This document shows positions 50,495 to 52,780 of a DNA stretch of 52,780 nucleotides, in pieces. Positions within the stretch are counted from its first letter, which is position 1. Each line of letters begins with the position of its first letter. Source of the stretch: Oscillatoria princeps RMCB-10 (GTDB lineage: Bacteria > Cyanobacteriota > Cyanobacteriia > Cyanobacteriales > Oscillatoriaceae). The translations under genes and the position numbers were made by a program. The stretch covers positions 1-52,780 of the forward strand of contig JAHHHT010000048.1 in NCBI GenBank assembly GCA_019359235.1, written 5' to 3'. The notes under the pieces are model-generated. The model was given only the letters and a program-made list of their open reading frames with translations, was not told where the DNA came from and made no database searches.

Positions 50495-52327
50495 ATCCCC
50501 AGCAGGGTGCGCTGGGCGCACTCTCTAGCTTGTGGACAGTTCAAGCCGGCGCTCACCCCACACCAGCGCGGGTTTGATTTATGCCGGCAGCTCTGGGGTG
50601 GCGATTCCACAGCCTCGCACGCAGCTGGGGTGCTTAACGGCGAGATTGGTTTTTGGCACCGGCGTCACGGCGGGAAAGCCGGAAACCGGATGGATACCCT
50701 CTGGCATCGAATCAGTCATGTCCGGCAGTATCGACTGTGTTTCCTACTGCGCCCAAAGAACCTGCAATCTCTCTCCAGAACTCCAGCGCTCCAGCGCTCC
50801 AGCGCTCCAGCGCTCCAGCGCTCCGGCAGTGGGAGCACCGGCGGGCCAGCTCTCGTCTTTATATGCCGGCCTCGCCCCTGTCTGCCGGCAGCGCTTTTAG
50901 CTTTTATATGTTACATTGGCGCTTCCTGCCAAATTCCCACCCCTGTCAGTGGGTTAGACAGCTGTGCCGGATGCTGTTTTAGTTGATCCCCGCCGGTTAT
51001 TAAACAATTTTACAGCTTTGCTGATTCTTCCCAAATTTGGGGAATTATATAAATAGGGGGTGAGCGGTGGCGGAAGCCTCCCTCCCTCCCTAGGAAAGAA
51101 TTGAGGATACAGCCATGCTTGGCCCGATAGTGGAAGTCAGACGCCATCAATCACCGCAGTGCCCTACCAGGCTGCCTTGGGAGCGCAGCAGCGCCTCACG
51201 TCCAGGCTGGCAGGCTATCTGCGAGCGCAACACCGCCAATTGCCGGGAGGAAGCTCAGATTGCCGCTCAGTTGGAAGGACTGCCAGAACGGCTTGCTTCC
51301 CTGGAGAGCTTTTGTGAAAAGTAAGGGGCTGCTGCGTGCTGGCTTACTTCCCTTGTCTTTAGCTTGGAGTGCGAAACAAACCAGCTCAGCAAGCAAGCCC
51401 AGACGCCAAAAACAATTCTGCTGCCGAAAACAATCCCCACCTTCAACCGCAGATTAGAAGGAAGTGGCGCAGCAGCCGGCTCTCCAGGAGGATGCTCGTG
51501 TGATTTTCTCTACAAAGGGAGATACAGCAGTCGCTGCCATACCGGCAGTTGCCACCCATAAACCGATTGTGGCGAGCGTGTCTTAAAGATTGCGATGCCC
51601 GGGTTTCGCACCGCCGGTCAATCTCAGCCTGCTGAATCCCCACAAGGAATGCGTTGCGTGTTCATTAGGTTTTGCACCACTGCTACCTCAGAGCCACAAC
51701 TGGCACAGTCTTTTTGCAGGTGCTGTGTTTACCTCGCACAGCTTCTCTTTATTATAAAAAACAGCTAAAATTTTAGCACAGAGCTATAAAAACCGGCAAC
51801 ATTATTCTGGAAAATAGCTGGTTAATTTGGCGCATATATAGCAGTAGCCACTTAGGGCACGGACGTAGGAATTGCGTTCCCTCCGTAAGCGTTGCGGGAC
51901 GCGACAGCGTCCTTCCCTATCCCTACTAGCAAGTGAGATGCCTTGTCCATTACTGAGCTGTCTATAGCTATAATTGTGAGTTATTGACAGTTTTAATCGT
52001 CTTCTTAAGTGGGGGCGCGGGCAAGCGAAGGGTGAGGCGCGACTTGCGCCCGCAACAGGTAAGACGCTGCCGGCTGGTTGCAGTTGTGGCATTTTCGGTT
52101 CGTGTGTGCGAGAGGGGCTAGAAAAGAGAAAATCTAGAATACGCTGCAACAGTCAGCAAAAGTCTAGATTTTACCTGTCAGTTAGGGCGCTGTGAGGAAG
52201 CTGCAGGCTCCGCTTTGTGCGCCCTGTGCGCCGGTGGGGTTTCCTTTTTCTTCCCCTTTTGGCTGCTGAGTGCCCGCGTCTCGAGCCACCCCGCTTGCAT
52301 CCCCACGCGGCAGCGGCTTTGGCTGGC
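50495..52327. other. 1.8 kb without a convincing gene
   Basis: Open frames here are short, overlap one another and have low-complexity or Arg/Pro/Ser-rich products. One (51115-51324, plus strand) has a plausible start but no recognisable domain. The stretch holds an 8-bp tandem repeat (50782-50825) and degraded words of dispersed repeats. It may contain gene remains. Confidence 0.5.
50782..50825. repeat. 8-bp tandem repeat CGCTCCAG
   Basis: About five units in a row, the last changed to CGCTCCGG. Confidence 0.8.
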
Positions 52328-52780
52328 TCACTCTCCGCTGGTGGAGTTTTCGGCAACGGCACTCCGTTGATCCTGAGTGCCGGCAGAAGGGGCAACCTCT
52401 CCTACCCGCTCAGCAGCAGCGGGGGCTTGCTGAGGCTCCTCCTCTGTTTCTGTAGCGGTGGTGCGGTTTGTTTCTCCTTCCCCCACCGGCTGCTGAGTGC
52501 TCGTGTCTGGCGCAACCCCCCCTGCATCCAAACTGCCAACAGGGGAGACTGGCTTGGGCTGTTGTGCTGGCGTGCTGCGGATTTCCAGGGCTTGGGCTTG
52601 CTCCAGATTGCCTTGCTGTTGCAGAACCTCGTGTGCCCCCACACCGTCAGAATGGGAAACTGACTCAGTTGCCGGTTCTGCCGTGGTGGCAATTTCCGGT
52701 TCTGGCTCGTGAGTGTCTTGCAACCGCCGGCTCTGATCTGGCTCAAGACCGGCAGTCGGGGAAACTGACTCAGTTGCCGG
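52328..52780 (-). CDS. Low-complexity protein, C-terminal part, cut by right edge
   Basis: The minus-strand frame is open from the right edge (52780) to a stop at 52328, at least 150 residues. It is rich in Glu, Thr, Ala, Gln and Pro, with a PATESVS unit repeated (AEPATESVSHSDG and PATESVSPTAG). No Cys or hydrophobic segment is seen. It is likely a disordered tail of a larger protein upstream. An internal start is not needed. Being low complexity, it could also be a chance frame. Confidence 0.5.
   Translation of the reverse strand, partial: PATESVSPTAGLEPDQSRRLQDTHEPEPEIATTAEPATESVSHSDGVGAHEVLQQQGNLEQAQALEIRSTPAQQPKPVSPVGSLDAGGVAPDTSTQQPVGEGETNRTTATETEEEPQQAPAAAERVGEVAPSAGTQDQRSAVAENSTSGE

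Noticed and set aside
51115-51324. Plus-strand frame of 69 codons with a plausible start
   Set aside because: There is no domain, it has mixed composition and no neighbour support. It was left within the gene-free stretch.

Overview
The window looks like a chromosomal segment of a filamentous cyanobacterium. Supporting signs are HIP1-like octamers (GCGATCGC) and a very frequent CACCGGCA/TGCCGGTG word. The gene content also fits: a COP23 protein, a PEP-CTERM protein, a HetC-like transporter next to a HetP-like protein, and the order rplS-trnW-secE-nusG-rplK-rplA-rplJ-rplL. G+C is moderate, and short palindromic dispersed repeats fill the intergenic spaces.

Region 1 (1-13.7 kb) is the most unusual part. 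It is a secreted-peptide island, almost all on the minus strand. It encodes eight short precursors with double-glycine-type leaders (VEGG, VEGA, VNGG, VQGG) in three families: Tyr-rich A, FCES-leader B and triplicated C. With them are a parvulin-type prolyl isomerase, a HetP-like protein, an HlyD-type adaptor and a HetC-like ABC transporter carrying a complete C39 peptidase. A palindrome, TGCCA-N3-TGGCA, preceded by ACAAA in the direction of transcription, occurs 11 times here and was not seen elsewhere. It is centred 28-29 or 39 bp upstream of a -10-like box. A PEP-CTERM gene inside the island carries the same site. Fragments of a second transporter gene and a second isomerase gene flank the triplicated C genes, so part of the island is a decayed duplicate.

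Region 2 (14-23.5 kb) holds a GH116 glycosidase, a possible orphan toxin-tip/immunity pair, and a group with two trypsin-like proteases (one fused to near-identical TPR repeats), a COP23 lipoprotein and a Ser/Thr kinase. A GIY-YIG protein follows. Region 3 (23.7-28.4 kb) is the ribosomal-protein, nusG and secE cluster with tRNA-Trp and an L10-type leader.

Region 4 (28.5-42.9 kb) has a PiT phosphate permease with a repeat inserted in frame, a coiled-coil EamA transporter, two toxin-antitoxin pairs, a TerY-P triad (VWA, PP2C, kinase) with a divergent HTH gene, lutABC, and a tyrosine recombinase abutting tRNA-Ser(GGA). Region 5 (43-50.5 kb) is mostly housekeeping: two ferredoxins, a nuclease-like lipoprotein, an IMPase, a J-domain/TPR protein, HisZ, an alkB homologue broken by an in-frame stop, and a JAMM peptidase followed by MoeB-rhodanese. 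The last 1.8 kb before the right edge has no convincing gene. The edge itself cuts a low-complexity ORF.

All functional assignments come from reading the translated sequence. No database search was run.
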